Assembly: GCF_001655685.1 (NCBI RefSeq)
Contig: NZ_LYVF01000192.1
Coordinates: 1 to 64,000, forward strand
Direction: 5' to 3'
DNA length: 64,000 nucleotides
Origin: Desulfotomaculum copahuensis
GTDB lineage: Bacteria; Bacillota; Desulfotomaculia; Desulfotomaculales; Desulfovirgulaceae
Positions 15,431 through 26,117 of the stretch are shown here, piece by piece. Both the position numbers and the translations under genes were made by a program. Within the stretch, counting starts at the first letter, position 1; the number at the start of each line of letters is the position of its first letter. The notes beneath the pieces are model-generated. The model was given only the letters and a program-made list of their open reading frames with translations. It was not told where the DNA came from and searched no databases.

Positions 15431-17116
15431 ATGAGCGGAATAGTGGAAACGGCGCGGGAGCAACTGGCCCGCGCCCTGCGTGAGGCGGTGGCCGCCGCCG
15501 GGCGCCGGGGGGCGTTGCCGGTGGTGGAACCGCCGGACTTTGTGGTGGAAGTGCCCCGCGAAAAGGAACACGGCGATTTTGCCACCAACCTGGCCATGTT
15601 GCTGGCCCGGCCGGCGCGCACCGCTCCCCGCAAAATCGCCGGGGCGTTATGTGACAACATCAATTTGACCGGGCTGCCGGTGCAGCGGGTGGAAATCGCC
15701 GGCCCCGGCTTTATTAATTTTTACCTTCAACCGGACTGGGTGCTGGCCGCGCTGCCGGAAATAGAGGCGGCCGGCGATGATTACGGCCGGGTGGACCAGG
15801 GCCGGGGCAGCCGCGTGCAGGTGGAATTCGTCAGCGCCAACCCGACCGGTCTTTTGCACATGGGCAATGCCCGGGGAGCCGCCCTGGGGGACAGCATCGC
15901 CGCCATCCTGGACTTTGCCGGGTATCACGTCTCCCGGGAATATTATATCAACGATGCCGGCAACCAGATCGAAAATTTCGGCCTGTCCCTGGAGGCGCGC
16001 TACTTCCAGCTGTTTGGCCGGGCCGGGGAGGTGCCCGAACAGGGCTACCACGGGGAGGACATTGTGGACACGGTGCGCGGTTTTATCCGGCGGCACGGTG
16101 AGCGTTACCTGCACACCGGTCCGGATGAGCGCCGCCGTGCCCTGGTGGAGTACGCCCTGGCCGAAAAATTGACCGCCATCAAAACAGCCCTGGCCGCTTT
16201 CGGTGTGCGTTACGACGTCTGGTTTTCCGAGCAAAGCCTGCATGATTCCGGAGCGATCCGGGATACCCTGCGCCAGCTGGAAGAGCGGGGCTATGTTTAT
16301 TCCAGTGAAGGGGCGTTGTGGTTTAAAGCGCGGGAGTTCGGGGTGGAAAAAGACGAGGTGCTGGTGCGCGCCAGCGGCATTCCCACTTACTACGCCGCTG
16401 ACATCGCTTATCACCGGGACAAGTTCCGCCGCGGATTCGGCCGGGTGATCAATATCTGGGGGGCGGACCATCACGGGCATGTGCCCCGCATGAAGGCGGC
16501 CGTGGCCGCCCTGGGCTACGACCCGGACGCGCTGGAAATAATCATTATGCAGCTGGTACGCCTTTACCGGGGCGGTGAGATAGTGCGCATGAGCAAGCGC
16601 TCCGGCCAGTTTGTCACTCTGGAGGAACTGGTGGAGGAAGTGGGCAGGGATGCCGCCCGCTACTTCTTTGTCATGCGCAGCGCCGACAGCCACCTGGACT
16701 TCGATCTGGACCTGGCCCGCGCGCAGTCCAATGACAATCCGGTCTATTACGTTCAGTACGCCCACGCCCGGATCTGCAGCATTTTCCGCCAGTTGGCCGC
16801 CCGGGGCATGACTGTGCCGGAGGCCGGCAAGGTGGATTTGTCCCGCTTGAAAGAAGAGGCCGAACTGGCCCTGGCCCGCAAGCTGGCCGATTTTCCCGGG
16901 GAAATCGACGCCGCCGCCCGCGACCTGGCCCCCCACCGCCTGGCCCGTTACGTCCATGAACTGGCCGGCCTGCTGCACAGTTTCTACAACGCCTACCGTG
17001 TGATTACGGATGATGCGGCGCTGACCGAAGCCCGGCTGGTGCTGGTGGGCGCCACCCGCACCGTGCTGGCCAACGGTTTGCGCCTTTTGGGGCTGTCCGC
17101 ACCGGAGCAGATGTGA
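15431..17116 (+). CDS. argS: Arginyl-tRNA synthetase
   Basis: Class Ia synthetase (561 aa) charging tRNA-Arg. An N-terminal Arg-S additional domain is followed by the catalytic domain with a HIGH-like motif (NPTGLLHMGNARGA) and a KMSKS-like motif (VRMSKRSGQFVTL), then the DALR anticodon-binding domain. ATG 15431 follows AGGAGG at 15410-15415. No T-box precedes it. Confidence 0.96.
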   Translation: MSGIVETAREQLARALREAVAAAGRRGALPVVEPPDFVVEVPREKEHGDFATNLAMLLARPARTAPRKIAGALCDNINLTGLPVQRVEIAGPGFINFYLQPDWVLAALPEIEAAGDDYGRVDQGRGSRVQVEFVSANPTGLLHMGNARGAALGDSIAAILDFAGYHVSREYYINDAGNQIENFGLSLEARYFQLFGRAGEVPEQGYHGEDIVDTVRGFIRRHGERYLHTGPDERRRALVEYALAEKLTAIKTALAAFGVRYDVWFSEQSLHDSGAIRDTLRQLEERGYVYSSEGALWFKAREFGVEKDEVLVRASGIPTYYAADIAYHRDKFRRGFGRVINIWGADHHGHVPRMKAAVAALGYDPDALEIIIMQLVRLYRGGEIVRMSKRSGQFVTLEELVEEVGRDAARYFFVMRSADSHLDFDLDLARAQSNDNPVYYVQYAHARICSIFRQLAARGMTVPEAGKVDLSRLKEEAELALARKLADFPGEIDAAARDLAPHRLARYVHELAGLLHSFYNAYRVITDDAALTEARLVLVGATRTVLANGLRLLGLSAPEQM

Positions 17117-17136
17117 AGGCGGTTGCCGGTTGCCTG

Positions 17137-17165
17137 TTGACACGCCCCCGGGCGACGGCTAGAAT
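17137..17165 (+). promoter_or_regulatory. SigA promoter of pyrG
   Basis: TTGACA (17137-17142), 17-bp spacer, TAGAAT (17160-17165). The short leader lacks the GGGC start-site run and the attenuator that give CTP control of B. subtilis pyrG, so that mechanism is probably absent. Confidence 0.8.
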
Positions 17166-17191
17166 AGGAGAGGCATGATTTAATCCGGTAA

Positions 17192-18829
<1,638 letters not shown>

Positions 18830-18895
18830 CCGGTCCCGTATGGCCGGTACACCGCAGGCAAAGAATAGGACTAAAAGATAATGAGGTGTTGGTCC

Positions 18896-19870
18896 TTGAG
18901 GCAAAGAACGATTGCAGCGGTGGTGGTGGGCGTGGTGCTGCTTTCCGTGGTGATTGGGGCGGCGGCCACCCTGTCCGCCGGCCGTAACCCGGTTGGCGGG
19001 CAGGGTGGCGGCGGGACGGTGGCGGTAATTCCGGTCAGCGGCATGATTGTCAGCGGCCGGGGCGTGCCGGGCCTGTTCGGCGGCAGCCAGGCCGGTTCCG
19101 ATGAGATCACCGCCCGCCTGCGCCAGGCGGCGCGGGATCCCGGCGTGAAGGCGGTGGTGTTGCGTCTGAACAGCCCCGGCGGCACGGCGGCCGGGGCGCA
19201 GGAGATTGCCGCGGCGGTGGACCGGGTGCGCAAAGCCGGCAAGAAAGTGGTGGCCTCCATGGGAGACACGGCCGCTTCCGGCGCTTACTGGGTTGCCTGC
19301 CGGGCCGACAAGATTGTGGCCGAACCGGGCACGCTCACCGGCAGCATCGGCGTAATCATGCAGACGCAGGATTTACAGGGATTGTACCATAAACTGGGCA
19401 TCGCCACCGAAACCTTCAAAAGCGGCCCTTACAAGGACATGGGTGCGCCCAACCGTCCCGTCACCCCGGCCGAACGGGATATTTTCCAGGGTATGGTCAA
19501 CGACATTTACGACCAGTTTGTACATACCGTGGCCGACGGACGGAAAATGAACCCGGACCGGGTAAAACAACTGGCTACCGGCCGGGTCTACACCGGGCGG
19601 CAGGCACTGCAGCTGGGACTGGTCGATCAGTTGGGCAGTTTTCAGGACGCGTTGGATCTGGCCGGCCGGCTGTCCGGACTGGGGCCGGAACCGCGGGTTA
19701 CCGACCTGGGGCCGCGCGGCTTCTGGCAGGACATCATGGGCGGCGCCGGTTCCCTGGCCGGGCTGGCGGCGCCGGCAACGGCGGGGCGGGCTTTTTACCC
19801 GGCCGTCTGGTTGCTTGTTCCGGCCGGCCCGCTGCCGGAAGGTGTTTTGAGCACGGCCGGAACCCAGTAA
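18896..19870 (+). CDS. sppA: Signal peptide peptidase SppA
   Basis: Membrane-anchored serine protease of family S49 (324 aa) that degrades cleaved signal peptides. One N-terminal anchor (TIAAVVVGVVLLSVVIGAAA). The nucleophile Ser lies in GDTAASGAYW and the general-base Lys in FKSGPYKDMGA, the Ser/Lys dyad of short-form SppA. TTG 18896 is chosen because GAGGTG ends seven bases upstream; ATG 18881 overlaps the ribosome site. The last 40 or so residues are hydrophobic and Ala-rich. Confidence 0.9.
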   Translation: MRQRTIAAVVVGVVLLSVVIGAAATLSAGRNPVGGQGGGGTVAVIPVSGMIVSGRGVPGLFGGSQAGSDEITARLRQAARDPGVKAVVLRLNSPGGTAAGAQEIAAAVDRVRKAGKKVVASMGDTAASGAYWVACRADKIVAEPGTLTGSIGVIMQTQDLQGLYHKLGIATETFKSGPYKDMGAPNRPVTPAERDIFQGMVNDIYDQFVHTVADGRKMNPDRVKQLATGRVYTGRQALQLGLVDQLGSFQDALDLAGRLSGLGPEPRVTDLGPRGFWQDIMGGAGSLAGLAAPATAGRAFYPAVWLLVPAGPLPEGVLSTAGTQ

Positions 19871-19957
19871 AAAAGCAGGAGGTGGCAACCCGCGCTGGCC
19901 TTGGTGGAAGCCGTCCCGGGGATGGTCGTCCGGGTTTATAAGCCAGCAGGGTGGGGC

Positions 19958-20725
19958 ATGGAAAACCAGTCGCTTGATTTTGCCGGCGAAAAGGACGCGG
20001 CCGATCACGGGACACAGGATAGTTACCCGCACCATGACCAGTCCGGCGCCGGCCGTCCGGATGGGGTGCCGGAACCACCCGGTCCGGGCCGTACCGGTTT
20101 CCTGGAACTGGTCTACGGAGTGCTGTTCGATCCGGCAAGCACTTTCCGCCGGGTTGCCGCCGGCCCGCCGTTGGGTACGGCCGTGCTTGTTTTTACCCTG
20201 GTCAATCTGATCAGCGCCTTGATGAGCGCCCTGCTCGCCCACCGTCTGGCCTACCGGGGCCCGAACGGCATGCACATGGCCTGGCTGATGCAGGCCGCGA
20301 CCCCGGTGCTGGCCGCAACCGGCCTGGTGCTGCAGTATGTCAAGTGGTATGTATTCAGCGCTCTGATCCATCTCACCGCCGGCCTCACCGGCGGGCGCGG
20401 CCGGGCCGCCGGCACGCTGACGGTGGTGGCGCTGTCCGTTCTGCCTTCGATCATCCTGGTGCCCGTGGATTTGATCCTGCTCCTGGCCGGTCTGCACGGT
20501 CCGGCCGTCACCGTGGTGATGATCCTGCTCGGGCTGCTGATCCTGGTTTGGAGCGTCGTGCTGGTTGTGCTCGGCCTGCGGGAAGTGCACGCCATCTCCA
20601 CCGGTCAGTCCCTGATTGCGGTGTTGCTCCCGCCGCTGGTGCTGCTGGTAATCCTGTTTGTTTTGCTCCTGCTTGCGGCAGCCGGTGTTGCTTCGCTGAT
20701 GCCTTTGGCGGTACCGCGCTACTGA
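19958..20725 (+). CDS. Yip1-domain membrane protein
   Basis: 255-aa protein with a hydrophilic Gly/Pro/Asp-rich N-terminus (about 45 residues) followed by five predicted membrane segments in a Yip1-like arrangement (FLELVYGVLFDPASTFRRV is the typical entry motif). Function in bacteria unknown. ATG 19958 follows CAGGGTGGGG; upstream in-frame TTG/GTG codons near 19901 are too far from AGGAGG at 19877. It sits between sppA and spo0F. Confidence 0.7.
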   Translation: MENQSLDFAGEKDAADHGTQDSYPHHDQSGAGRPDGVPEPPGPGRTGFLELVYGVLFDPASTFRRVAAGPPLGTAVLVFTLVNLISALMSALLAHRLAYRGPNGMHMAWLMQAATPVLAATGLVLQYVKWYVFSALIHLTAGLTGGRGRAAGTLTVVALSVLPSIILVPVDLILLLAGLHGPAVTVVMILLGLLILVWSVVLVVLGLREVHAISTGQSLIAVLLPPLVLLVILFVLLLLAAAGVASLMPLAVPRY

Positions 20726-20743
20726 AAAATTTCGTTTAAAACA

Positions 20744-20772
20744 GCAGGGATTTCCCCCTTGGTGACGAATGA
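20744..20772 (+). promoter_or_regulatory. SigH-type promoter of spo0F
   Basis: GCAGGGATT (20744-20752), 11-bp spacer, GACGAATGA (20764-20772). It differs from the SigH consensus at one -35 position (AGGG for AGGA) and one flanking -10 base. B. subtilis spo0F has a SigH-dependent promoter, so function and sequence agree. The predicted start near 20780 excludes an upstream ATG at 20769 as initiation codon. Confidence 0.65.
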
Positions 20773-20834
20773 AAATCTTTGCCGGTATTTTCTGGTTATG
20801 CCGGGCACGTCCAATGGGGAAAGGGGGAATAGCT

Positions 20835-21242
20835 TTGTCTGAAATTGTGTATGACCTGCTGGTGGTGGATGATCAGGCTGGGGTGCGCAGGCTGCTTTAC
20901 GAGGCGTTTTCCGACGACGGCCTGCAGGTGGCCATGGCGTCGTCGGGCGCCGAAGCGGTGCAGAAAGTAAGCGCCAGCCGTGTGTCGCTGGTCCTGCTGG
21001 ATATGAAAATGCCCGGAATGAACGGGCTGGAGACGCTGCAGGAGTTGCGCAAAGTGGATGCCGGGCTGCCGGTGGTCATGATGACTGCTTATGGTGAACT
21101 GGATCTGATGGCGGAAGCACGGAAGCTGGGCATACGTCATTATGTGACCAAACCCTTTGATCTCCAGGAAGTACGTTACCTGGTCAAGGCGCTGCTGGTG
21201 GAATCCCGCCCGCGTGACAAGTATGTGGTGGAAACCGGCTGA
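20835..21242 (+). CDS. spo0F: Spo0F, phosphorelay response regulator
   Basis: Single receiver domain of 135 aa without an output domain. The acidic pocket is VVDD, the phosphorylated Asp is in LVLLDMKMPGMNG, the switch Thr is in VVMMTAYGE and the Lys in YVTKPFD. Spo0F passes phosphate from sporulation kinases through Spo0B to Spo0A. TTG 20835 lies seven bases after AAGGGGG. Position before fba and the transaldolase gene is the same as in B. subtilis, which supports Spo0F over a generic CheY-like protein. Confidence 0.9.
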   Translation: MSEIVYDLLVVDDQAGVRRLLYEAFSDDGLQVAMASSGAEAVQKVSASRVSLVLLDMKMPGMNGLETLQELRKVDAGLPVVMMTAYGELDLMAEARKLGIRHYVTKPFDLQEVRYLVKALLVESRPRDKYVVETG

Positions 21243-21306
21243 CAGGCTGACGGGCCGGCCCTTTTAAAGTATTTATCCTGTGCAACCGGGAGGAGGTCCT
21301 TGCCAG

Positions 21307-21981
21307 TTGCTTATTAATACTGAAATCACACTGGCCATGCGTTGCCCGGTCTGCGGTAAGCTGGGCAACCACCCTGTGCCGCGATTTGCCTTTTCCGGCG
21401 GCCGGCCGTTTACCGTCAACTGTTCCTGCGGCGCCCTCAAGCTGGCGGTGGCCGTGCCGAAAAAGGGTCGGTATTGCCTGCAGGTGCCCTGCGTGGTTTG
21501 CGGCGAGATTCATCCGCTCCATGTACCGGGACGGCACTTGTGGTCCGGCCGCTTGATCGAGCTGTTTTGCACGCAAACCGGTATTGAACTGGGCTGGCTC
21601 GGCTCTACGGACCGGGTGCGTCAAGTCACCCATGACCGGAAAGAGGACTTGAGCAGTCTGATCAACGAATTTGCCACTGCGGATTATTTTCATAACAACA
21701 GTGTGATGTGTGCGATTTTAAAACGGCTGCACATCCTCGGTGAGCAGGGGGAGGTATACTGCCGCTGCGGCAACGGGCAGATTGAGGTGGATATCTTTCC
21801 CGACCGGCTGGAACTCCATTGCGCCGACTGCGAAGATGTGCGGATTATCTATGCGGAAACCGAGGCGGACTGCGAAGCGGTTAAAAACTTGAACAGCATC
21901 GTCTTGAACGGCCGCCTGCACGGCAACGGCGCGGGCATGGACGGCAAGGTACAGCTTCTTCCCCGTCACAGCCACCGGTAA
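21307..21981 (+). CDS. Conserved Cys-rich protein of unknown function
   Basis: 224 aa, not recognised. It carries an N-terminal CPVCGK...CSCG zinc-ribbon-like module, a second CVVCGEIHPLHVPGRHLW motif, and in the C-terminal half YCRCGNG...CADCED. These are at least three Cys pairs that could bind zinc or iron-sulfur. A middle section (RKEDLSSLINEFATADYFHNN) looks helical. TTG 21307 follows GGGAGGAGG at nine bases. It lies between spo0F and fba, apparently in the same direction and unit as spo0F. Confidence 0.75.
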   Translation: MLINTEITLAMRCPVCGKLGNHPVPRFAFSGGRPFTVNCSCGALKLAVAVPKKGRYCLQVPCVVCGEIHPLHVPGRHLWSGRLIELFCTQTGIELGWLGSTDRVRQVTHDRKEDLSSLINEFATADYFHNNSVMCAILKRLHILGEQGEVYCRCGNGQIEVDIFPDRLELHCADCEDVRIIYAETEADCEAVKNLNSIVLNGRLHGNGAGMDGKVQLLPRHSHR

Positions 21982-22018
21982 GACATTATCCGCGGCAGGT
22001 GCAGATTAAAGCGCCAGT

Positions 22019-22047
22019 TTTGTAAAAATCGAAAAAACCGGCATAAT
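22019..22047 (+). promoter_or_regulatory. Weak candidate promoter of fba
   Basis: TTTGTA (22019-22024), 17 bp, CATAAT (22042-22047), in an AT-rich stretch before the fba ribosome site. Confidence 0.35.
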
Positions 22048-22082
22048 ATAAAGGACTTTTGCCAGGCGAGGAGGAATGCAAG

Positions 22083-22943
22083 ATGTCATTTGTACCGGTC
22101 AGTGCGCTGCTGCGGGATGCCGAAAACGAAGGATATGCCGTCGGCGCCTTCAACTGCAACAATATGGAGATTGTGCAGGCTATTGTGGCGGCCGCCGAGG
22201 CGGAAAACGCCCCGGTAATCATGCAGGCCAGCCAGGGGGCGATCAAGTACGCCGGCATTGATTATATTGTGGCTATGGCGCGGGTGGCCGCCGCCGGGGC
22301 CAAAGTGCCGGTGGCCCTGCACCTGGATCACGGCACCAGTTTTGAGCAGGTTATTCGCTGTGTGCGTGCCGGTTTCAGTTCAGTGATGTTTGACGGTTCC
22401 AAGCTGCCTACGGAACAGAATATCGCCATTACCCGGCAGGTGGTGGCGGTGTCCCGGCCGGTAGGCATTTCCGTGGAGGCGGAACTGGGGAAAATCGGCG
22501 GCACCGAGGACGAAATCGTGGTGACCGACCGGGAGGCGCTGTTCACCGATCCGGAAGAGGCGCGTTATTTTGTGGAACAGACCGGGGTGGACTCCCTGGC
22601 CGTGGCCATCGGCACCGCCCACGGCCGTTATAAAGGGGAGCCGCAGCTTGACTTCGAGCGGCTGAGCAAGATCAAGTCCCTGGTCACGGTGCCCATTGTA
22701 CTGCACGGTTCCTCCGGCGTACCGGCCGAAGCGCTGCGGGAGGCCATCCGGCGGGGCGTGCGCAAAATAAACATTGACACCAACATCCGGGAGGCCTTTG
22801 TGGGTACGGTCAGGCAGGTGCTGGACGGGCACCCGGATGAGATCGACCCGCGCAAGGTGCTCGGCCCGGCGCGCGAGGCGGCGGTGGAAATAATCCGGGA
22901 AAAGATGCGTATCTTCGGTTGTGCGGGCAAGGCCCGGCAGTAG
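22083..22943 (+). CDS. fba: Class II fructose-1,6-bisphosphate aldolase
   Basis: Zinc-dependent aldolase (286 aa) of glycolysis and gluconeogenesis. Marks are the HLDHG motif with catalytic Asp and zinc His, GTAHGRYKG, and the phosphate-binding LHGSSGVP and NIDTNIR segments. ATG 22083 follows GAGGAGG. Part of the conserved spo0F-fba-transaldolase-rho block. Confidence 0.95.
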   Translation: MSFVPVSALLRDAENEGYAVGAFNCNNMEIVQAIVAAAEAENAPVIMQASQGAIKYAGIDYIVAMARVAAAGAKVPVALHLDHGTSFEQVIRCVRAGFSSVMFDGSKLPTEQNIAITRQVVAVSRPVGISVEAELGKIGGTEDEIVVTDREALFTDPEEARYFVEQTGVDSLAVAIGTAHGRYKGEPQLDFERLSKIKSLVTVPIVLHGSSGVPAEALREAIRRGVRKINIDTNIREAFVGTVRQVLDGHPDEIDPRKVLGPAREAAVEIIREKMRIFGCAGKARQ

Positions 22944-23009
22944 CACGGCGCAGCTGATCAAACAACGCCGTTTGGATTAAAAAATTTAACGGTTATCCGG
23001 AGGAACAAA

Positions 23010-23666
23010 ATGGAACTGTTTTTAGACACAGCCAATGTAGAAGAAATCAAAAACGCCTATGCCCTCGGGGTGATCAGCGGAGTGACCACCAATCCCTCCC
23101 TGATTGCCCGGGAAGGCCGCGATTTTGCGCAGGTGGTGCGTGAAATCACCGCCATTGTGGACGGGCCGATCAGCGCCGAGGCGGTGAGCCTCCAGGCACC
23201 GGATATGATTGCCGAGGCGCGTGAACTGGCGGCCATCCACCCGAACGTGGTGGTGAAAATCCCCATGACCGCTGAAGGGTTGAAGGCCGTCAAGGAACTT
23301 GCGGCCGCCGGCATCAAGACCAACGTGACCCTGGTTTTTTCCGCCAACCAGGCCTTGCTGGCCGCCCTGGCCGGGGCCACTTTCGTCAGTCCCTTCGTCG
23401 GCCGGCTGGACGACATTGGACACGACGGCATGGCGCTGGTGGCGGAGATTATGGAAATTTACGCCAGCTACGGCTTCGACACCCGGGTGATTGCGGCCAG
23501 CATCCGCCATCCGCTGCATGTGATTGCGGCGGCCAAAGCCGGTGCCGATATCGCCACCGTACCTTACCAGGTTTTGATGCAGATGCTCAAGCACCCCCTG
23601 ACGGACCTGGGGATAGAGAAGTTCCTGGCCGACTGGGCTAAAGTGGCAGCGCAAAAACAAGCCTAG
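23010..23666 (+). CDS. fsa: Transaldolase-like protein / fructose-6-phosphate aldolase
   Basis: Short transaldolase (218 aa), TalC/MipB/Fsa subgroup, as for B. subtilis YwjH. The Schiff-base Lys is in [15 protein letters not shown]; the opening [16 protein letters not shown] and [14 protein letters not shown] are typical. Either transaldolase (pentose phosphate) or F6P aldolase activity is possible. It starts 66 bp after fba. Confidence 0.9.
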   Translation: MELFLDTANVEEIKNAYALGVISGVTTNPSLIAREGRDFAQVVREITAIVDGPISAEAVSLQAPDMIAEARELAAIHPNVVVKIPMTAEGLKAVKELAAAGIKTNVTLVFSANQALLAALAGATFVSPFVGRLDDIGHDGMALVAEIMEIYASYGFDTRVIAASIRHPLHVIAAAKAGADIATVPYQVLMQMLKHPLTDLGIEKFLADWAKVAAQKQA

Positions 23667-23680
23667 CACCCCGGCCGCTC

Positions 23681-23709
23681 TCCGGATGGTGCCGCCCGCA
23701 CCGTCCGGA
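23681..23709 (+). other. Strong hairpin after fsa
   Basis: TCCGGATGGTGC pairs with GCACCGTCCGGA (12 bp, one T-G wobble) over a CGCCC loop. No U-tract follows, so this is not a standard terminator; it may protect the 3' end or act with Rho. Confidence 0.45.
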
Positions 23710-23770
23710 AAAGAAACACGGCGCGGTACGGGCGGACCGGCCGGCGGTGTGAGCAGCCCGGAATTTGTGC

Positions 23771-23799
23771 TTTAGTTCCCGTCCTCCGGATGGTATAAT
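23771..23799 (+). promoter_or_regulatory. Extended -10 promoter before the DUF2062 gene
   Basis: TGG-TATAAT at 23791-23799 with a weak -35 (TTTAGT, 23771-23776) at 17 bp. The same GGATGGTATAA core recurs before murA. Confidence 0.55.
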
Positions 23800-23834
23800 A
23801 TAAACAGGAATTTGTTCGACCGTATGGAGGAAAT

Positions 23835-24281
23835 TTGGATAAATTAAAGCGGTACCTGAAAGAAAAGTGCACCAGAATCATGGAACTGTCCGACGCCCCG
23901 TATAAAATCGCCCACGGGGTGGCCCTGGGCACAGCGTTGGATTTTCTGCCCATTCCCATAGTCAGTATTCCCATTGCCTACCTGCTGGCGCGGCTGATCC
24001 GCGTCAACAGCATAGCGGCGGCGTTGTCGGCCATCTTTTTCAAATGGGCGGTGCCTTTGTTTTACGGTCTTAATTACATGGTGGGGCGTGCCGTGATTGG
24101 CGACATTCCCGCCGCCGCCATCCACTCTTTGCCGGATGAATCCCTGCTGACCGGTTTGAAGTACATCGGTTATCCATTTATCCTCGGGGCCGTCATCAAC
24201 GCCGCCCTGGCCTGGGCGATTGTCTATTTCCCCCTGCGCCGGCTGCTTGAACAGCGCCGGAAAGCACGCGGTTACCGTTAG
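23835..24281 (+). CDS. DUF2062 membrane protein
   Basis: 148 aa with two to three membrane segments (LDFLPIPIVSIPIAYLLARLI, AAALSAIFFKWAVPLFYGL, ILGAVINAALAWAIVYF) and a basic C-terminus (LLEQRRKARGYR). The sequence fits DUF2062, whose role is unknown. TTG 23835 with GGAGG five bases upstream. Inserted between the transaldolase and rho genes. Confidence 0.75.
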   Translation: MDKLKRYLKEKCTRIMELSDAPYKIAHGVALGTALDFLPIPIVSIPIAYLLARLIRVNSIAAALSAIFFKWAVPLFYGLNYMVGRAVIGDIPAAAIHSLPDESLLTGLKYIGYPFILGAVINAALAWAIVYFPLRRLLEQRRKARGYR

Positions 24282-24301
24282 ACGTCCGTCAACCTGCGAC
24301 T

Positions 24302-24384
24302 CCGCCGGAATATGCGGCGGGGCGCCCGGTATTTGCCGTTACGTCCATTCTTTTGCTCCTGTCGACCGGACCGGCAGGTCCGGT
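24302..24384 (+). other. Two hairpins in the rho leader
   Basis: CCGCCG/CGGCGG (24302-24307 with 24315-24320) and ACCGGACC-GGCA-GGTCCGGT (24365-24384) lie in the 260-bp gap before rho. rho leaders are often sites of autogenous control; no U-tract follows either hairpin and no gene is supported here. Confidence 0.4.
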
Positions 24385-24542
24385 GATGCTTTGTTCAAAC
24401 TTGCCCCGCGCGTACCCTCTGGCGTAACCACGGCCGTTAACCCGGACAGATGATGCTTTTCCCTCCCCGGAAACTTTTTCTCAATCCAATTGCCCGGCAA
24501 TTTTTTATACCGCCGTGGCGAAAATCCCCCGGAAAGGAACGG

Positions 24543-25856
24543 ATGCTTTTGAATTATGCCGATTTAGAAGGTAAAACGCTGCAGGAATTGTATAAAACGG
24601 CCCGGGAAATGCAGTTGACCGGGTATTCCCGCCTGCGCAAGAAAGAGCTGATTTTCGAGATTATCAAGGCACAGACGGAAAAAAACGGGCTGCTTTATGC
24701 GCAGGGCGTGCTGGACATACTGCCGGACGGTTATGGATTTCTGCGCCCTTTCCAGTACCTGCCCAGCAACGACGATATTTATGTTTCAGCCTCGCAGATC
24801 CGCCGCTTCGACCTGCGCACCGGCGACCTGGTGGCCGGGCAGGTGCGCGGCCCCAAGGACAACGAGCGTTATTTCGCCCTGCTGCGGGTGGAGCAGGTCA
24901 ACGGCGTGGATCCGGAAGTGGCCTCGGAGCGGTTGCATTTCGACGGACTGACCCCCCTCTACCCGCTGGAACGCATCCGCCTGGAAACCGCCCCCGACCG
25001 CCTGTCCACCCGCGTCATCGACTTGATCGCCCCCCTGGGCAAAGGCCAGCGCGGCCTGATTGTGGCTCCGCCCAAGGCCGGCAAAACCATTTTACTCAAG
25101 GAAATAGCCAACAGCATCACCCGCAACCATCCGGAAATACACGTCATGGTGCTGCTGATCGATGAACGGCCGGAGGAAGTGACCGACATTGAACGTTCGG
25201 TGGACGGCGAGGTGGTCAGTTCCACTTTTGACGAGCCGCCCGAAAGCCACGTCAAGGTGGCCGAAATGGTGCTGGAGCGGGCCAAACGACTGGTGGAACA
25301 CAAACAGGACGTGATCATCCTGCTGGACAGCATCACCCGTTTGGCCCGGGCGCACAACCTGGTCATCCCCCCCAGCGGGCGCACCCTCTCCGGCGGCGTC
25401 GACCCGGCCGCGCTGCATAAACCGAAGCGCTTCTTCGGCGCCGCCCGCAACCTGGAGGAGGGCGGCAGCCTGACCATTCTGGCCACGGCGCTGGTGGAAA
25501 CGGGCAGCCGGATGGACGACGTAATTTTCGAGGAATTCAAGGGCACCGGTAATATGGAACTGATCCTGGACCGCCGCCTGGCCGAGCGCCGCCTGTTCCC
25601 CGCCATTGATGTGCAGCGTTCCGGCACCCGCAAGGAGGAACTGCTGCTGTCCAAAGAGGAACTGGAGTGGATCTGGCTTTTCCGCAAGGCCATCGTGGGC
25701 ATGGCTCCCTGGGAGGCCATGGAAATGCTGATGGACCGGATCAAAAAAGCCAAAACCAATGAAGAAGTGCTGCGCATGTACCGGGCCGCGCGCAAGCCCG
25801 GTCCCCAGGTTACTCCCGGCCGTCCTCCCGATATCCGCCGGGACATCTCCCAGTAA
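24543..25856 (+). CDS. rho: Transcription termination factor Rho
   Basis: Hexameric RNA-dependent ATPase (437 aa). It has the N-terminal Rho_N helix-loop ([20 protein letters not shown]), the cold-shock RNA-binding domain ([15 protein letters not shown]), Walker A APPKAGKT, Walker [15 protein letters not shown] and the Q/R loops ([17 protein letters not shown]). ATG 24543 follows GGAAAGGAACGG. It forms part of the B. subtilis-like block. Confidence 0.97.
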   Translation: MLLNYADLEGKTLQELYKTAREMQLTGYSRLRKKELIFEIIKAQTEKNGLLYAQGVLDILPDGYGFLRPFQYLPSNDDIYVSASQIRRFDLRTGDLVAGQVRGPKDNERYFALLRVEQVNGVDPEVASERLHFDGLTPLYPLERIRLETAPDRLSTRVIDLIAPLGKGQRGLIVAPPKAGKTILLKEIANSITRNHPEIHVMVLLIDERPEEVTDIERSVDGEVVSSTFDEPPESHVKVAEMVLERAKRLVEHKQDVIILLDSITRLARAHNLVIPPSGRTLSGGVDPAALHKPKRFFGAARNLEEGGSLTILATALVETGSRMDDVIFEEFKGTGNMELILDRRLAERRLFPAIDVQRSGTRKEELLLSKEELEWIWLFRKAIVGMAPWEAMEMLMDRIKKAKTNEEVLRMYRAARKPGPQVTPGRPPDIRRDISQ

Positions 25857-25883
25857 CTCCACCGGTCCGCTTCACGCATTCAA

Positions 25884-25907
25884 AGAAAATCATGATTTTC
25901 TCTTTTT
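25884..25907 (+). terminator. Terminator after rho
   Basis: An 18-bp perfect palindrome centred on CATG (AGAAAATCA/TGATTTTCT, 25884-25901) is followed by CTTTTT. The A/T-rich stem is unusually weak for this genome. The remaining 210 bp to the next gene show nothing else. Confidence 0.6.
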
Positions 25908-26117
25908 CCGGGCGCGGGCCGTTACCGCCCGGCTTCCGTCAACGATCCGCCGGATGATGTATGAAAACCATCCCCGCTGGAAATAATATTTGTAAAGCTA
26001 CCCGCATCCCGCCCCGCAACCGGCGGCGGAAAAAGCGGGGTGGCGGCGCCCGCCAACGCGCAGGCCGGTCCGGACCGGAAACGCTGCGGGAAGCCGCAGA
26101 TTGGCGAGGGATGGAAC

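Noticed and set aside
19876-19894. AGGAGGTGGCAACCCGCG resembling a T-box motif before the Yip1-like gene
   Set aside because: Extra bases interrupt the core motif and no terminator or stem I is present; AGGAGGTGG looks like a ribosome-site-like sequence.
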